DNA of 54,563 bases from an uncultured Arachnia sp. (GCA_947493705.1 CANLSH010000023.1:1-54563); one strand, 5' to 3'; positions 7,352 through 16,313 are shown, numbered from the stretch's first letter. The notes: generated by a model not told the origin, from the sequence alone. A program made the numbers and translations.

Positions 7352-8416
7352 GTGTCCTTCGTGTCCCACCGGGGGAACGCGGGCGGCCAGCCCGAATCCG
7401 TACGGCTCGCTGACCACACGACCTTCCGCGTGGGCGGGCCGGCTGCCCGGTTCTTGCGGGCAACCACTCAGGAGCAACTCATTGATGAGGTGCGCAGAGC
7501 CGATGGGAGTCAGGAGCCTCTCCTGCTGCTGGGTGGGGGATCCAACATTCTGGTGCCCGACGCCGGCTTCAACGGCACAGTCATCCAAGTGGGAACCCGT
7601 GGCATCACGGCAGAGGTGTCCACCTGCGGCGGCGCCGTCGTGCGTGTCCAGGCGGGGGAGAACTGGGACGAGTTTGTCGCCTTCGCGGTCTCCCAGGGCT
7701 GGGTGGGCGTGGAGACGCTCTCCGGTATCCCCGGGTCCGTGGGTGCCACTCCCATCCAGAACGTCGGTGCCTATGGCATGGATGTGGCTGCCACCATCAG
7801 TTCCGTACGCACCCTGGACCGCAGCACCGGCGCCCTCACGACTTTCGCTGCCGTGGATTGTGGATTCGGGTACCGCACGTCGGTTTTCAAGCGCAACCCG
7901 GGGCGCTGGTGCGTGCTTGACGTGTCCTTCCAGTTCCCCCTGGGTGAACTCAGTGCTCCCATCGCCTACCCGGAACTCGCTCGCGCGCTCGGCATCGAGG
8001 TGGGGGAGAGGGCCCACACGAAATCTGTCAGGAAGGCGGTGCTGGGAATTCGTCGGTCCAAAGGCATGGTGCTGGATGAGAACGACCATGACACATGGAG
8101 TGGCGGATCCTTCTTCACCAACCCCCTGCTGAGCCCTGAGGAGGCTGCCTCCCTGCCTCCGGAGGCGCCTCGATTCCCAGCCGGCGATCGCATCAAGACC
8201 AGTGCTGCATGGTTGATCCAGCACGCCGGTTTTGTGCGAGGTCACGGCAACGCGAGAGCGAGCCTGTCCACCAAGCACGCGCTCGCCCTCACCAACAGGG
8301 GAGGGGCGGAAGCCGCGGATGTGGTTGATCTCGCCCGGGAAGTGCGGGACGGGGTGTCCGCCCGCTTCGGAATCGATCTGGAGCCTGAGGTGAACATCCT
8401 CGGCACCACGTTGTGA
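7352..8416 (+). CDS. murB: UDP-N-acetylenolpyruvoylglucosamine reductase
   Basis: MurB, the FAD- and NADPH-dependent second committed enzyme of peptidoglycan precursor synthesis in the cytosol. The FAD-binding domain starts at LADHTTFRVGGPA and includes LLLGGGSNILV and SGIPGSVGATPIQNVGAYG. The catalytic serine lies in SGGSFFTNPLL, and the C-terminal LEPEVNILG carries the conserved Glu. I chose the GTG at 7352 because GAGG precedes it by 8 bases (354 residues). A TTG at 7328 overlapping the hadB stop is the alternative. Confidence 0.92.
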   Translation: MSFVSHRGNAGGQPESVRLADHTTFRVGGPAARFLRATTQEQLIDEVRRADGSQEPLLLLGGGSNILVPDAGFNGTVIQVGTRGITAEVSTCGGAVVRVQAGENWDEFVAFAVSQGWVGVETLSGIPGSVGATPIQNVGAYGMDVAATISSVRTLDRSTGALTTFAAVDCGFGYRTSVFKRNPGRWCVLDVSFQFPLGELSAPIAYPELARALGIEVGERAHTKSVRKAVLGIRRSKGMVLDENDHDTWSGGSFFTNPLLSPEEAASLPPEAPRFPAGDRIKTSAAWLIQHAGFVRGHGNARASLSTKHALALTNRGGAEAADVVDLAREVRDGVSARFGIDLEPEVNILGTTL

Positions 8417-8533
8417 CGCATCGCACACAGATCTGTCGGTTCGACGCAGTGGCGGGTCGTGGCGTAGCATGGGGGACTGGCGACGTTGGCTCGCGGCTCG
8501 GGTTCTGGCTCGGGCGCGCCAAGGATGCCGTGA

Positions 8534-8606
<73 letters not shown>

Positions 8607-8631
8607 CGAAGCAGTACGGCTGTTTCCAGGC

Positions 8632-8671
8632 GCCTGCCATCCCCCGGGATGGTGAGGCATTTTGTTTGTTG
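8632..8671 (+). terminator. Terminator or attenuator between tRNA-Trp and secE
   Basis: Stem CCATCCC (8637-8643) / GGGATGG (8646-8652), extended by GCCT/AGGC after a mismatch, is followed by ATTTTGTTTGTT. This fits a Rho-independent terminator that would end tRNA-Trp transcripts and partly control read-through into secE-nusG. Confidence 0.6.
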
Positions 8672-8688
8672 ACTGAAGGGGAAACCGC

Positions 8689-9228
8689 GTGAGCGACAAG
8701 ACTCCCGAACCGACGGGGGCCTCTGACCGCGAGGAAGACGCGCTCGAGGGCACGGACGGTTCTGGCGGCCGTCCCGAGGCCGGTCACGGTGAAGCGACCC
8801 CTCAGCAGCGTCCCACGGGCTCGACCCGTCGCCGCTCCTCATCGGCACCCGTGCGTCGAGACGCCGCTGCAGCGGACCCGGATGCCGACGACGCCGCGAT
8901 CGCAGATCTGGAGAACGATTTCTCACCGGCGGAACAGTCTGCGGCGGCCTCGGTCCGCCGGAGTTCCAATGCCCCCGTGAGGAAGGCGACGGCCACCCGC
9001 AAGCGTTCCGAATCCGCCAGGGAAGAACACGACCCGTACACCGCCAAGGATCCCGCCACCTTCGTCAAGCAATCCGCGAGTGAGATCAAAAAGGTCGTAT
9101 GGCCCACCTGGGCGCAACTGACTGTTCTGTTTTTCGCCGTGCTCATTTTCGTACTGTTCATGATCGCTTTCGTGGGCTTGCTCGACGCCGGATTCGGCGC
9201 TCTACTGCTGAGACTGCTAGGAGCTTGA
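8689..9228 (+). CDS. secE: Preprotein translocase subunit SecE
   Basis: SecE, the essential clamp of the SecYEG channel. The GTG start follows GAAGGGGA. At 179 residues it is long for SecE: about 120 residues of hydrophilic, Arg/Ala/Asp-rich tail come first, then the conserved amphipathic stretch FVKQSASEIKKVVWPTW (about 125-141) and one membrane span (about 146-170). It is followed closely by nusG, as in nearly all bacteria. Confidence 0.93.
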   Translation: MSDKTPEPTGASDREEDALEGTDGSGGRPEAGHGEATPQQRPTGSTRRRSSSAPVRRDAAAADPDADDAAIADLENDFSPAEQSAAASVRRSSNAPVRKATATRKRSESAREEHDPYTAKDPATFVKQSASEIKKVVWPTWAQLTVLFFAVLIFVLFMIAFVGLLDAGFGALLLRLLGA

Positions 9229-9231
9229 TTG

Positions 9232-10038
9232 ATGACTGAGAACACAAACCCGTCCGAGGATTTCGAAATCGACCTGGGCGAGATTGACACCCCTGATCAG
9301 AGCGACGACGTCGAAATTGACCTGGGTGCCCCGTCGGTGGACGAAGAGGCCGAAGAAGAAGTTGTGCTGGCCGATGAGCCCGAGGAGGAAGCCGAGGACG
9401 AGGGCGACGAAGGCGAGGACGAGACCGACGTCGCCATCGAGGCCCTGCGCCAGGAGCTCGAGTCCAAGTTTGGTGAGTGGTACGTCATCCACACCTATTC
9501 CGGCATGGAGAATCGTGTCAAACAGAACGTGGATGCCCGCGCCCAGTCACTGGACATGGAGGACTTCATCTTCGAGACGATCGTCCCCACCGAGGACGTC
9601 GTCGAACTGCGCAACAACACCCGCAAAACCGTCACCCGGTGCGTGTTGCCCGGCTATGTTCTGGTGCGCATGGACCTGACCGATGAGTCGTGGGGTGTCG
9701 TGCGTCACACACCTTCGGTCACCGGTTTCGTCGGCCACGGCCAGACGCCGGTCCCGCTGAGTGTGGACGAGGTGTTGCACATGCTGACCCCCTCGGTCAT
9801 CGCCCGGGTCGCTGCTGAGTCCAGCGACACTTCCGCCAAGCAGCGGAACAAAAAGGTGGAAGTGGTCGACTTCGAAATTGGCGATTCCATCATGGTTGCC
9901 GACGGTCCCTTCGCCGGTATGCACGCCACAATCACCGAACTCAACCCCAAGAACGCGCGTTTGAAGGCCCTCGTGGACTTCATGGGCCGTGAGACGCCGC
10001 TGGACCTGGAATTCAAACAGGTCGAGAAAGTCGTCTAA
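9232..10038 (+). CDS. nusG: Transcription antitermination factor NusG
   Basis: NusG/Spt5, which binds RNA polymerase and couples it to Rho or to the ribosome. The ATG at 9232 has AGGAG nine bases upstream; a TTG one codon earlier is less likely. The 268 residues comprise a very acidic N-terminal extension of about 75 residues (Glu/Asp-rich), the NGN domain from GEWYVIHTYSGMENRV (about 81 on) and a C-terminal KOW domain (VADGPFAGMHATI). Acidic extensions are common in actinobacterial NusG; this one is long. Confidence 0.95.
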   Translation: MTENTNPSEDFEIDLGEIDTPDQSDDVEIDLGAPSVDEEAEEEVVLADEPEEEAEDEGDEGEDETDVAIEALRQELESKFGEWYVIHTYSGMENRVKQNVDARAQSLDMEDFIFETIVPTEDVVELRNNTRKTVTRCVLPGYVLVRMDLTDESWGVVRHTPSVTGFVGHGQTPVPLSVDEVLHMLTPSVIARVAAESSDTSAKQRNKKVEVVDFEIGDSIMVADGPFAGMHATITELNPKNARLKALVDFMGRETPLDLEFKQVEKVV

Positions 10039-10126
10039 GCTGCACTGGCTCCGTCTGCGCTTTTTTTGCCGAGAATCGCTCAGCCGGTGCTGCCAACACC
10101 ATCATCCTCAACACTAAGGACCCCTC

Positions 10127-10555
10127 ATGCCTCCCAAGAAGAAGGTGGCGGCCCTCGTCAAGGTCGCACTGAACGCTGGCTCGGCCACGCCCGCACCGCC
10201 GGTCGGTACCGCTCTCGGACCGCACGGCGTCAACATCATGGAATTCGTCAAGGCCTACAACGCCGCCACCGAATCCCAGCGTGGCAACGTCATTCCCGTC
10301 GAGATCACCATCTACGAGGACCGCACGTTCACCTTCATCACGAAGACGCCGCCGGCAGCTGAACTCATCAAGAAGGCCGCTGGGCTCAGCAAGGGTTCGG
10401 AGAACCCCCTGGCCAACAAGGTCGGCAAGCTCACCAAGGACCAGGTCCGTGAGATCGCCACCCAGAAGCTGCCCGATCTCAACGCCAATGACGTTGAGGC
10501 CGCCATGCAGATCGTTGAAGGAACCGCCCGCTCCATGGGCGTCGAAGTCAACTGA
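10127..10555 (+). CDS. rplK: 50S ribosomal protein L11
   Basis: L11, 142 residues, normal length. It begins [20 protein letters not shown] and contains [16 protein letters not shown], the binding site of thiopeptides and part of the GTPase-associated centre, plus the C-terminal 23S rRNA-binding domain. It follows nusG after an 88-bp spacer that contains a T-run at 10060-10066 without a clear stem. Confidence 0.97.
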   Translation: MPPKKKVAALVKVALNAGSATPAPPVGTALGPHGVNIMEFVKAYNAATESQRGNVIPVEITIYEDRTFTFITKTPPAAELIKKAAGLSKGSENPLANKVGKLTKDQVREIATQKLPDLNANDVEAAMQIVEGTARSMGVEVN

Positions 10556-10658
10556 CCGACACTTAATTGCCTCCGTACCTGGAAGGGATTCATCCCACTC
10601 GAACCAGGAACTGGTGGACCAGCTCGCGAGGCTGGCTAACACGTAAGGAACCAGAATC

Positions 10659-11360
10659 ATGAAGAACAGCAAGGCATACAAGGCGGCCGCCGACAAGCGT
10701 GACGCCGATCAGCAGCACAGCCCTGAGGAAGCCATCCGCCTCGTCAAGGAGATGGCAACCGCGAAGTTCGACGAATCGATCGATGTCGCAGTGCGGCTCG
10801 GCGTTGATCCACGTAAGGCTGACCAGATGGTCCGCGGTACGGTCAACCTTCCCCACGGCACTGGAAAGACGGCACGGGTCCTTGTCTTCGCCACCGGTGA
10901 TCGTGCGGAGCAGGCTCTGGCCGCAGGCGCAGACGAAGTGGGCAGCGATGAGCTGATCGAGAAGGTGGCTGGTGGCTACCTCGATTTCGACGCAGTCGTC
11001 GCCACCCCTGATCTCATGGGCAAGGTCGGTCGACTGGGCCGTGTGCTCGGGCCCCGTGGCCTCATGCCCAACCCGAAGACCGGCACCGTGACCATGGATG
11101 TCACCAAGGCTGTCTCGGACATCAAGGGCGGAAAGATCGAGTTCCGTATCGATCGCCACGGCAACCTGCAGTACCTCATCGGCAAGTCCAGCTTCACGGC
11201 GCAGCAGTTGGCTGAGAACTACTACTCCGTGCTGGACGAGGTGCACCGTCTGAAGCCGTCGGCCTCCAAGGGACGCTACATCCGCAAAATCGCGGTGTCC
11301 GCCACGATGAGCCCGAGCGTGCTCATTGACGGTTCGGTCACCAAGCCAGCCGAGGACTGA
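10659..11360 (+). CDS. rplA: 50S ribosomal protein L1
   Basis: L1, 233 residues, of the L1 stalk. The signature [16 protein letters not shown] is at about residues 128-143. In many bacteria L1 represses its own operon by binding the rplK leader. It follows rplK at 103 bp. The usual next genes, rplJ and rplL, are displaced by almost 20 kb here. Confidence 0.97.
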   Translation: MKNSKAYKAAADKRDADQQHSPEEAIRLVKEMATAKFDESIDVAVRLGVDPRKADQMVRGTVNLPHGTGKTARVLVFATGDRAEQALAAGADEVGSDELIEKVAGGYLDFDAVVATPDLMGKVGRLGRVLGPRGLMPNPKTGTVTMDVTKAVSDIKGGKIEFRIDRHGNLQYLIGKSSFTAQQLAENYYSVLDEVHRLKPSASKGRYIRKIAVSATMSPSVLIDGSVTKPAED

Positions 11361-11708
11361 GTCCATCCCGTGCCCGCATCTCCACTTGGTGGGGATGCGG
11401 GCACTGTCGTCTCCGCAGTGGCTTCGGGGCGGGTTCAGCCGGAAGATTCTACTGTGACAATCAGGTGCGTTGGGAAGTTGTTGTTCGCGTCGCCGGGTGG
11501 AGGCGGTTCAGTCATCATTGCTCCGATGGTCACCGCAGAGTACTGGTGCACTGAATGTGGAATCGTTCCTACATGCTGAGAGCGTGGCTGCCCGTAGTCT
11601 GATAAGACTTTGGGAACGAATGGGCTGCTGCCCGGTCAAATGGACTCCTCGCGCCTTACTGTGTCCTCCAAGCTCCGTGACGAGGCGGGGGGGTGCTCAG
11701 GAAGGGAC
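11361..11708 (+). promoter_or_regulatory. Region between rplA and the solute-binding protein gene
   Basis: This 348-bp stretch holds no gene. It starts with a terminator-like hairpin (GTGCCCGCATC at 11370-11380, GATGCGGGCAC at 11394-11404) lacking a T-tract, which probably ends the rplKA transcript. A LacI-type operator lies at 11556-11573, listed separately, followed by about 135 bp of leader before the lipoprotein gene. Confidence 0.6.
11556..11573 (+). promoter_or_regulatory. LacI-type operator 1
   Basis: TGTGGAATCGTTCCTACA, identical over 18 bp to the site at 16379-16396. The palindrome has the central CG typical of LacI-family operators. It probably controls the solute-binding protein gene from the regulator at 25498-26547. 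Confidence 0.7.
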
Positions 11709-13088
11709 ATGACGATGATGCGGATAAGAAAGGGACTGGTCCTGCTGGCGGTAGGTGCGCTCACGCTCACCGCTTGTGGTGGTGATGATGATGGAGGGGC
11801 AGGGTCGCAAGAGACAGCTGAAGGCATTGACTTCTCGGCCACACCGGAGGGAACTGTCAAAACAATGGGGTTCAACCCCAGCGATGAAGTGGGCAGCTCC
11901 CGCTCTGATCTTGCAGAGGAGCGTCTGGACGGCGTCACTGTCGACATGGATACGGCGAATTTTGATCCACAGAAATTCGCGGCGCTGTCAGCCTCAGGTG
12001 ACCTGCCGGATGTGGTGCAGATGGACCGCAACACCATAGCCACGTTCGCACAGAAGGGTTTGATCATGCCGCTCGGGGAGTGCTTCGCTGCCCAGGACGT
12101 CAACCCAGAGGAGTACTGGTACCCCGCCGTTGTGCAGGAGGCGAGCTGGGATGGGGACGTCTACGGTGCGCCGCAGTTCTTCCAGCCGGGAATGATCATC
12201 ATCAACACGCGCGTGGCCGATGCGGCAGGGGTGGTGCCGGAAGAGATCGACACCTCCCAGCCGGACCAACTCGTGGAAGTGACTGAGAAGATGACGACGA
12301 TGAGTGGTGCGCAGCCCACCACCCTCGGATTTGATCCTGACATGCCTGGATCCACCACCACGTGGATTGAGGTGTTCGGTGGCAGCGTGATGGACGAGGA
12401 GGGCAAGCCCACGCTCGACGATTCCAAGAACGTCGAGGCGCTCCAGTGGCTGGGTGAGATCATGGACGCTCAAGGGGGCTATCCGGAGGTCACGTCGTTC
12501 AAGCAGACATGGGATGTGTTCGGGGCGGAGAACCAGTATGTCGCGGATCAGGTAGGGGCTGCCCTGTGGGCACAGTGGTACATCAATGTCTTGGCCGATA
12601 CCAAGGATGAGGTGGAGTTGACGTCGCAGCCGGTCAGGGATGTGGACGGCAACGTGTTCGCTCTGGCTGGTGGGACGGCGTTGGCCATCCCAACGCAGGC
12701 AGAGAACCCTGTGGCTGGCTGCGAGTGGATCACCACGGTGACCGGTCTGGACGCGTGGGAGGCCGCCGGCGATGCCCGGGCGCAGACTGTCATTGAGAAC
12801 GACTCCGTCAACACCGGACTGTTCACCGGTTCCCCGGTGGCGGACCAGGCAGTACGCGACGCCCATGTCGTGGAGACCGGCAATGAGAGCTTCGACCAGC
12901 TGATCGCAACCAGCTACGAGACGCTGGCGGATGTGCGAACCGTCGGGGTCTCCCCGGTCGGCCAGGCGATCAACAGCGCCCTGCAGAACGCCGCGGGTGC
13001 CGCACTGAGCGGTGAGCAGTCCGCGGAGGATGCGTTGAGTGATGCGCAGGACACGGCGATGCGGGAGTGGGACGGCCTGGACAGCTGA
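11709..13088 (+). CDS. Sugar ABC transporter solute-binding lipoprotein
   Basis: A family 1 extracellular solute-binding lipoprotein of 459 residues. The ATG at 11709 has GGAAGGG upstream. The signal peptide ends in the lipobox LTAC with the lipidated Cys at about 23, followed by an acidic/Gly linker. The fold and segments (SASGDLPDVVQMD, YGAPQFFQPGMIIINT, AALWAQWYI) match carbohydrate-binding receptors. It heads the glycoside cluster, has its own LacI-type operator and a strong terminator behind it. The likely permeases are at 28801-30749 on the other strand; no ATPase is present. Confidence 0.88.
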   Translation: MTMMRIRKGLVLLAVGALTLTACGGDDDGGAGSQETAEGIDFSATPEGTVKTMGFNPSDEVGSSRSDLAEERLDGVTVDMDTANFDPQKFAALSASGDLPDVVQMDRNTIATFAQKGLIMPLGECFAAQDVNPEEYWYPAVVQEASWDGDVYGAPQFFQPGMIIINTRVADAAGVVPEEIDTSQPDQLVEVTEKMTTMSGAQPTTLGFDPDMPGSTTTWIEVFGGSVMDEEGKPTLDDSKNVEALQWLGEIMDAQGGYPEVTSFKQTWDVFGAENQYVADQVGAALWAQWYINVLADTKDEVELTSQPVRDVDGNVFALAGGTALAIPTQAENPVAGCEWITTVTGLDAWEAAGDARAQTVIENDSVNTGLFTGSPVADQAVRDAHVVETGNESFDQLIATSYETLADVRTVGVSPVGQAINSALQNAAGAALSGEQSAEDALSDAQDTAMREWDGLDS

Positions 13089-13110
13089 GTTACCACGTCC
13101 ACCGTGACGG

Positions 13111-13145
13111 CGAGGGGTCCGATTTTCGGACCCCTCGTTCGCGTT
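13111..13145 (+). terminator. Terminator after the solute-binding protein gene
   Basis: Perfect 12-bp stem CGAGGGGTCCGA/TCGGACCCCTCG with a TTT loop, followed by TTCGCGTT. It isolates the receptor gene from the aldolase operon. Confidence 0.75.
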
Positions 13146-13240
13146 GGTGCCGGTGGCCTCGCGTGATCCGCGAGCCGGTCGCACAATCGACGGGAATTGC
13201 GTTCTCCCGAGTCTTGTAAACGCGTGGAGAGCCATGCACG

Positions 13241-14188
13241 ATGGGATGTGTGAACGATCCCACAGTGGTTACCGGTGCTCGACGCATCGGGCCGGAGCGC
13301 TTGGCTGGCCGCTCCGGAACCATGGCAATGGTGGCGATGGACCAGCGGGAAAGCCTGCGTACCATGTTCGCCGAGGCTGGCCAGCGCGACGTTGGCGACC
13401 ACGTGCTCATCGACTTCAAGCGCTGTGTGACCGCTGAGCTGACGCCATACGCCTCCGCCCTCCTGGTGGACCACCAGTACGGCCTGCGCGGCATCGTCGA
13501 CGACGGACTCGTGGCCCCCGGCTGCGCTGTCATCGCGGCCGCGGACCACCTCGAACAACCGCCCGGGGGACAGGTGGAGGACACGGGATTAGACGATCAA
13601 GTCATCGCGCCCGGTTTCAATCTGCATCGGGTGGATGCACTCAAATTGCTGGTGATCTGGCGGCGGGACGAGCATCGTGATGAACGGGTGGAGCTTGCGC
13701 GGCGGTTCGTCGCCCTCGCTGAGGAGCGGGGTGTGGCGTCAGTGCTGGAGCCTGTGGTGCGTGCCACGCCTGCCGAGTTGGCGGCGGGATCGTGGGACAG
13801 GGAGGCCGCCATCCGAGATGCGGCGCGCGAGCTCTCGGTCCTCGGACCGGACTTGTACAAGGTTCAGGTGCCATTGGAGGGCAGGGGTGAAAACGAGACC
13901 CTGTTGGGGGAATGCCAGCGGCTGGATGAGGTGATCGCCACGCCGTGGGTGGTGCTGTCCCAAGGGGTTCCCGTCCCACTGTTCCCCGAGGCTGTGCGCG
14001 CCGCTTGTATGGCCGGCGCCTCGGGATTCCTTGCCGGGCGTGCGTTGTGGAGCGACGTCGTCGGTGCAGCGGATCAGCGTGCCGCCCTGCGGGAGGTGTC
14101 AGTCCCGCGACTGCGTCGGCTGCGTCAGATTGTCGACGATCACGCCCGCCCCTGGTGTGAGGCGGCCGCCCACAAGGGGCACCTATGA
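13241..14188 (+). CDS. Class I aldolase, YihT/LacD type
   Basis: Cytosolic class I aldolase, 315 residues, resembling sulfofructose-1-phosphate aldolase YihT along its length (AMVAMDQRESLR, ALKLLVIWRRDE, SVLEPVVR, AGASGFLAGRALW) and more distantly tagatose-1,6-bisphosphate aldolase LacD. The Schiff-base lysine is K207 in DLYKVQVPL. Such enzymes cleave a ketose 1-phosphate to DHAP and an aldehyde. No YihS, YihV or YihU partners are nearby, so the substrate is open. The start is uncertain: ATG 13241 is given, but a LacI operator covers 13247-13264, so GTG 13250 (leaderless) or GTG 13265 may be used. Overlaps the next gene (ATGA). Confidence 0.82.
   Translation: MGCVNDPTVVTGARRIGPERLAGRSGTMAMVAMDQRESLRTMFAEAGQRDVGDHVLIDFKRCVTAELTPYASALLVDHQYGLRGIVDDGLVAPGCAVIAAADHLEQPPGGQVEDTGLDDQVIAPGFNLHRVDALKLLVIWRRDEHRDERVELARRFVALAEERGVASVLEPVVRATPAELAAGSWDREAAIRDAARELSVLGPDLYKVQVPLEGRGENETLLGECQRLDEVIATPWVVLSQGVPVPLFPEAVRAACMAGASGFLAGRALWSDVVGAADQRAALREVSVPRLRRLRQIVDDHARPWCEAAAHKGHL
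13247..13264 (-). promoter_or_regulatory. LacI-type operator 2
   Basis: The minus strand reads TGTGGGATCGTTCACACA, one of four related sites in the cluster. It overlaps the proposed first codons of the aldolase gene. A weak promoter TTGTAA (13214-13219) with CACGAT (13237-13242) would place the operator over the transcription start. Confidence 0.65.
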
Positions 14189-14871
14189 AGCCACATGCGG
14201 GACTGCTGCATACCGCCCCAGCCCTGGCGCCGGAGTTCGACACACGCCTCCATGACGCCATCCCCGACGCTCGCGTGACGCACCTGGTGGACGCCTCGCT
14301 CCTCGCCCAGGCGATCGCGACCGGCGTCGACGACGCCCTCACTGCGCGTGTCGTGGCCGATTGCCGTGCGCTGGCCGATCTGGGTTGTGACGCAATCCTG
14401 GTGACGTGCTCGTCGATTGGTGAGGCGACGGAATGTGCCGGACGGAAGCTGGCGCTACCGGTATTGCGCGTTGATCAGCGCATGGCCGCGGAAGCCGCCC
14501 GGTTGGTGCTCTTACCGGGCGCAAAAGGTCGGATCGCGGTCATCGCGACCCTGGAGTCGACGCTCGAACCCTCCGTGCAACTAGTGAAGCGGGCGCTCGG
14601 CCCTGACGAGGGGGTCACCGTCGAGCCTGTGCTCTGCACCGGGGCGGCCGAGGCGCGGGGCCGGGGAGATGATCGCGAACACGATCGGATCATCAGAAGC
14701 CGGGTGCAGACGCTTGATCCTGTGGATGTGGTGATCCTGGCGCAGGCGTCGATGAGCAGCGCTGCTGTGGACGCCGCAGTGGACGTCCCAATATTGAGTT
14801 CCCCCGAGGGGGCCGTTTGGGCGCTGGCCGACGCCCTGGGTTCGCGGGCGAGGGTGGACGCTGGGGAGTAA
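14185..14871 (+). CDS. Asp/Glu racemase superfamily protein, single-cysteine
   Basis: A 228-residue protein of the Asp/Glu/hydantoin racemase superfamily. The first catalytic cysteine is C75 in ILVTCSSIGEA. At the second active-site position there is Q187-A188-S189 (VILAQASM) where true two-base racemases have a second cysteine. Single-cysteine members include enzymes that do one-base chemistry such as decarboxylation or isomerisation, so a classical racemase role is doubtful. The ATG overlaps the aldolase stop and the stop overlaps the amidase start region, so all three are coupled and probably act on one substrate. Confidence 0.75.
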   Translation: MKPHAGLLHTAPALAPEFDTRLHDAIPDARVTHLVDASLLAQAIATGVDDALTARVVADCRALADLGCDAILVTCSSIGEATECAGRKLALPVLRVDQRMAAEAARLVLLPGAKGRIAVIATLESTLEPSVQLVKRALGPDEGVTVEPVLCTGAAEARGRGDDREHDRIIRSRVQTLDPVDVVILAQASMSSAAVDAAVDVPILSSPEGAVWALADALGSRARVDAGE

Positions 14872-14873
14872 TG

Positions 14874-16313
14874 ATGCACAGCGTAAAGGTGTCTTCGCCC
14901 CCCATCACGGTGGAGGAGCTGACCGGCTTGCTCGGTTCGGGTGAGGCGAGTTCAGTCGAACTGGTGGAGGCATCATTCGAAAGGATCGCGACGCTGGATG
15001 ATGGCTTCGACGGCCTGCGCGCGGTGATCTCCCTGTCACCCCATGCCCGTGAAGCCGCGCGTGAGGCGGATGCGCGTCGACGCGAGGGCGCGCTCCGGTC
15101 ACCGCTGGACGGAATACCGTTCCTGGTCAAGGACTGCATCGAGACCTTTGACACCGCCACCACACACGGGTCATCGTTGTTTCGGGGCTGGAATTCGACG
15201 CAGGATGCAGGCAGCGTGCGGGCGTTGCGGCGCGCAGGAGCCGTGATGGTGGGCAAGGCCAGTCTTGACGACTTCGCGGCAGCCACCGTCGGAGTATCAA
15301 GCCTGCGGGGCACAATGCCGAATCCGGCCGATATGAGTCGGACGGTCGGTGGTTCGAGCGGGGGGTCCGCGTCGTCGGTGGCAGCCGGGTACGTCCCCGT
15401 TGCCATCGGTACCGACACGGGCGGTTCCCTGCGGATCCCCGCCGCGGCCTGCGGTGTCACCACAATACGTCCCACTCCCGGCACCGTGCCCACCGATGGC
15501 ATCTTTCCTCGCTCTCTGGGACAGGATGCGGTCGGGCCGCTTGCCGCCACGGTGCTCGGAGCCGCCATCGCGGTGGACGTGATGCGTGGCTTCCGCGGTG
15601 TCCCAGACGATCGATGTCTGGCGCCGCCGGCCGAGCAAGCACGCCAAGACCCGCATCGGGTGCTGCGGGGGCTGACGATCGGTGTGGTCCGAGGTGATCT
15701 GACTGTCTGGGGACACATGGTCGACCCGGACGTCACCAAACTGGTTGAGCATGCGGTCGACGTGCTGGCCGACGCCGGGGCGCGCGTCGTGGAGGCTTCG
15801 CCACCGGCGCCGCAGCTGCTGGATGCCACAGCGCTGATCACATATGAGTCGGCCATCGCTGTCGACGCCTACCTGGCTGCACGTCCCACCGCGCCGGTAC
15901 GGACATTCGTCGAGCTGGTCGAGTCCAAGCAGTACAGCGCAGCCGCCGGCGTCGCATTCGAACGAGAGCTTCCCGAGAACGCCGGAAGCCGGCAGAGCAC
16001 CCGGCTGGGCGTCATGGCCCAGCGTGCCGTCCTACGTCAGTGGACCCGGGGTTTCTGGGACAGCGACGGGATCGACGTGGTGATGTATGCCACCACCCAA
16101 CACGTCGCGGGTCCCATCGGGGCGCTGCCCACCGGGGTTTACACCCGCTGGGCGGAGCATGCCGACCTGCCCGCCCTCGCACTACCTGTGGGATTTGTCG
16201 AGGTGCCGGGTGGCGCGTTGCTGCCAGCCAGCGCGGAGTTCCTGGCGCGCCCCTTCAGGGAGGACCTGCTGGTGCGCGTCGCTGGCGCCCTTGAGGCGCT
16301 GCTCGTCGACTAG
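14874..16313 (+). CDS. Amidase-signature family hydrolase
   Basis: A 479-residue amidase-signature enzyme with the Ser-cisSer-Lys triad: K86 (FLVKDCIE), S161 (in GGSSGGSA) and S185 (DTGGSLRIPA). It cleaves amide or urea-type C-N bonds; substrate unknown. The second ATG of an ATGATG pair (14874) is preferred because GGGGAG lies five bases ahead. It is not a GatA: the neighbourhood has no gatB or gatC, and the operon partners are an aldolase and a racemase-like protein. It may remove an amide or N-acyl group from the sugar-derived substrate, which is inference. Confidence 0.85.
   Translation: MHSVKVSSPPITVEELTGLLGSGEASSVELVEASFERIATLDDGFDGLRAVISLSPHAREAAREADARRREGALRSPLDGIPFLVKDCIETFDTATTHGSSLFRGWNSTQDAGSVRALRRAGAVMVGKASLDDFAAATVGVSSLRGTMPNPADMSRTVGGSSGGSASSVAAGYVPVAIGTDTGGSLRIPAAACGVTTIRPTPGTVPTDGIFPRSLGQDAVGPLAATVLGAAIAVDVMRGFRGVPDDRCLAPPAEQARQDPHRVLRGLTIGVVRGDLTVWGHMVDPDVTKLVEHAVDVLADAGARVVEASPPAPQLLDATALITYESAIAVDAYLAARPTAPVRTFVELVESKQYSAAAGVAFERELPENAGSRQSTRLGVMAQRAVLRQWTRGFWDSDGIDVVMYATTQHVAGPIGALPTGVYTRWAEHADLPALALPVGFVEVPGGALLPASAEFLARPFREDLLVRVAGALEALLVD

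Noticed and set aside
10056..10070. T-run after nusG as a terminator
   Set aside because: No stable stem precedes the T-run and rplK follows closely in the same direction.
14874..16313. Amidase as GatA of the tRNA amidotransferase
   Set aside because: No gatB or gatC nearby and the operon context is sugar catabolism; glnS is also present in the window.
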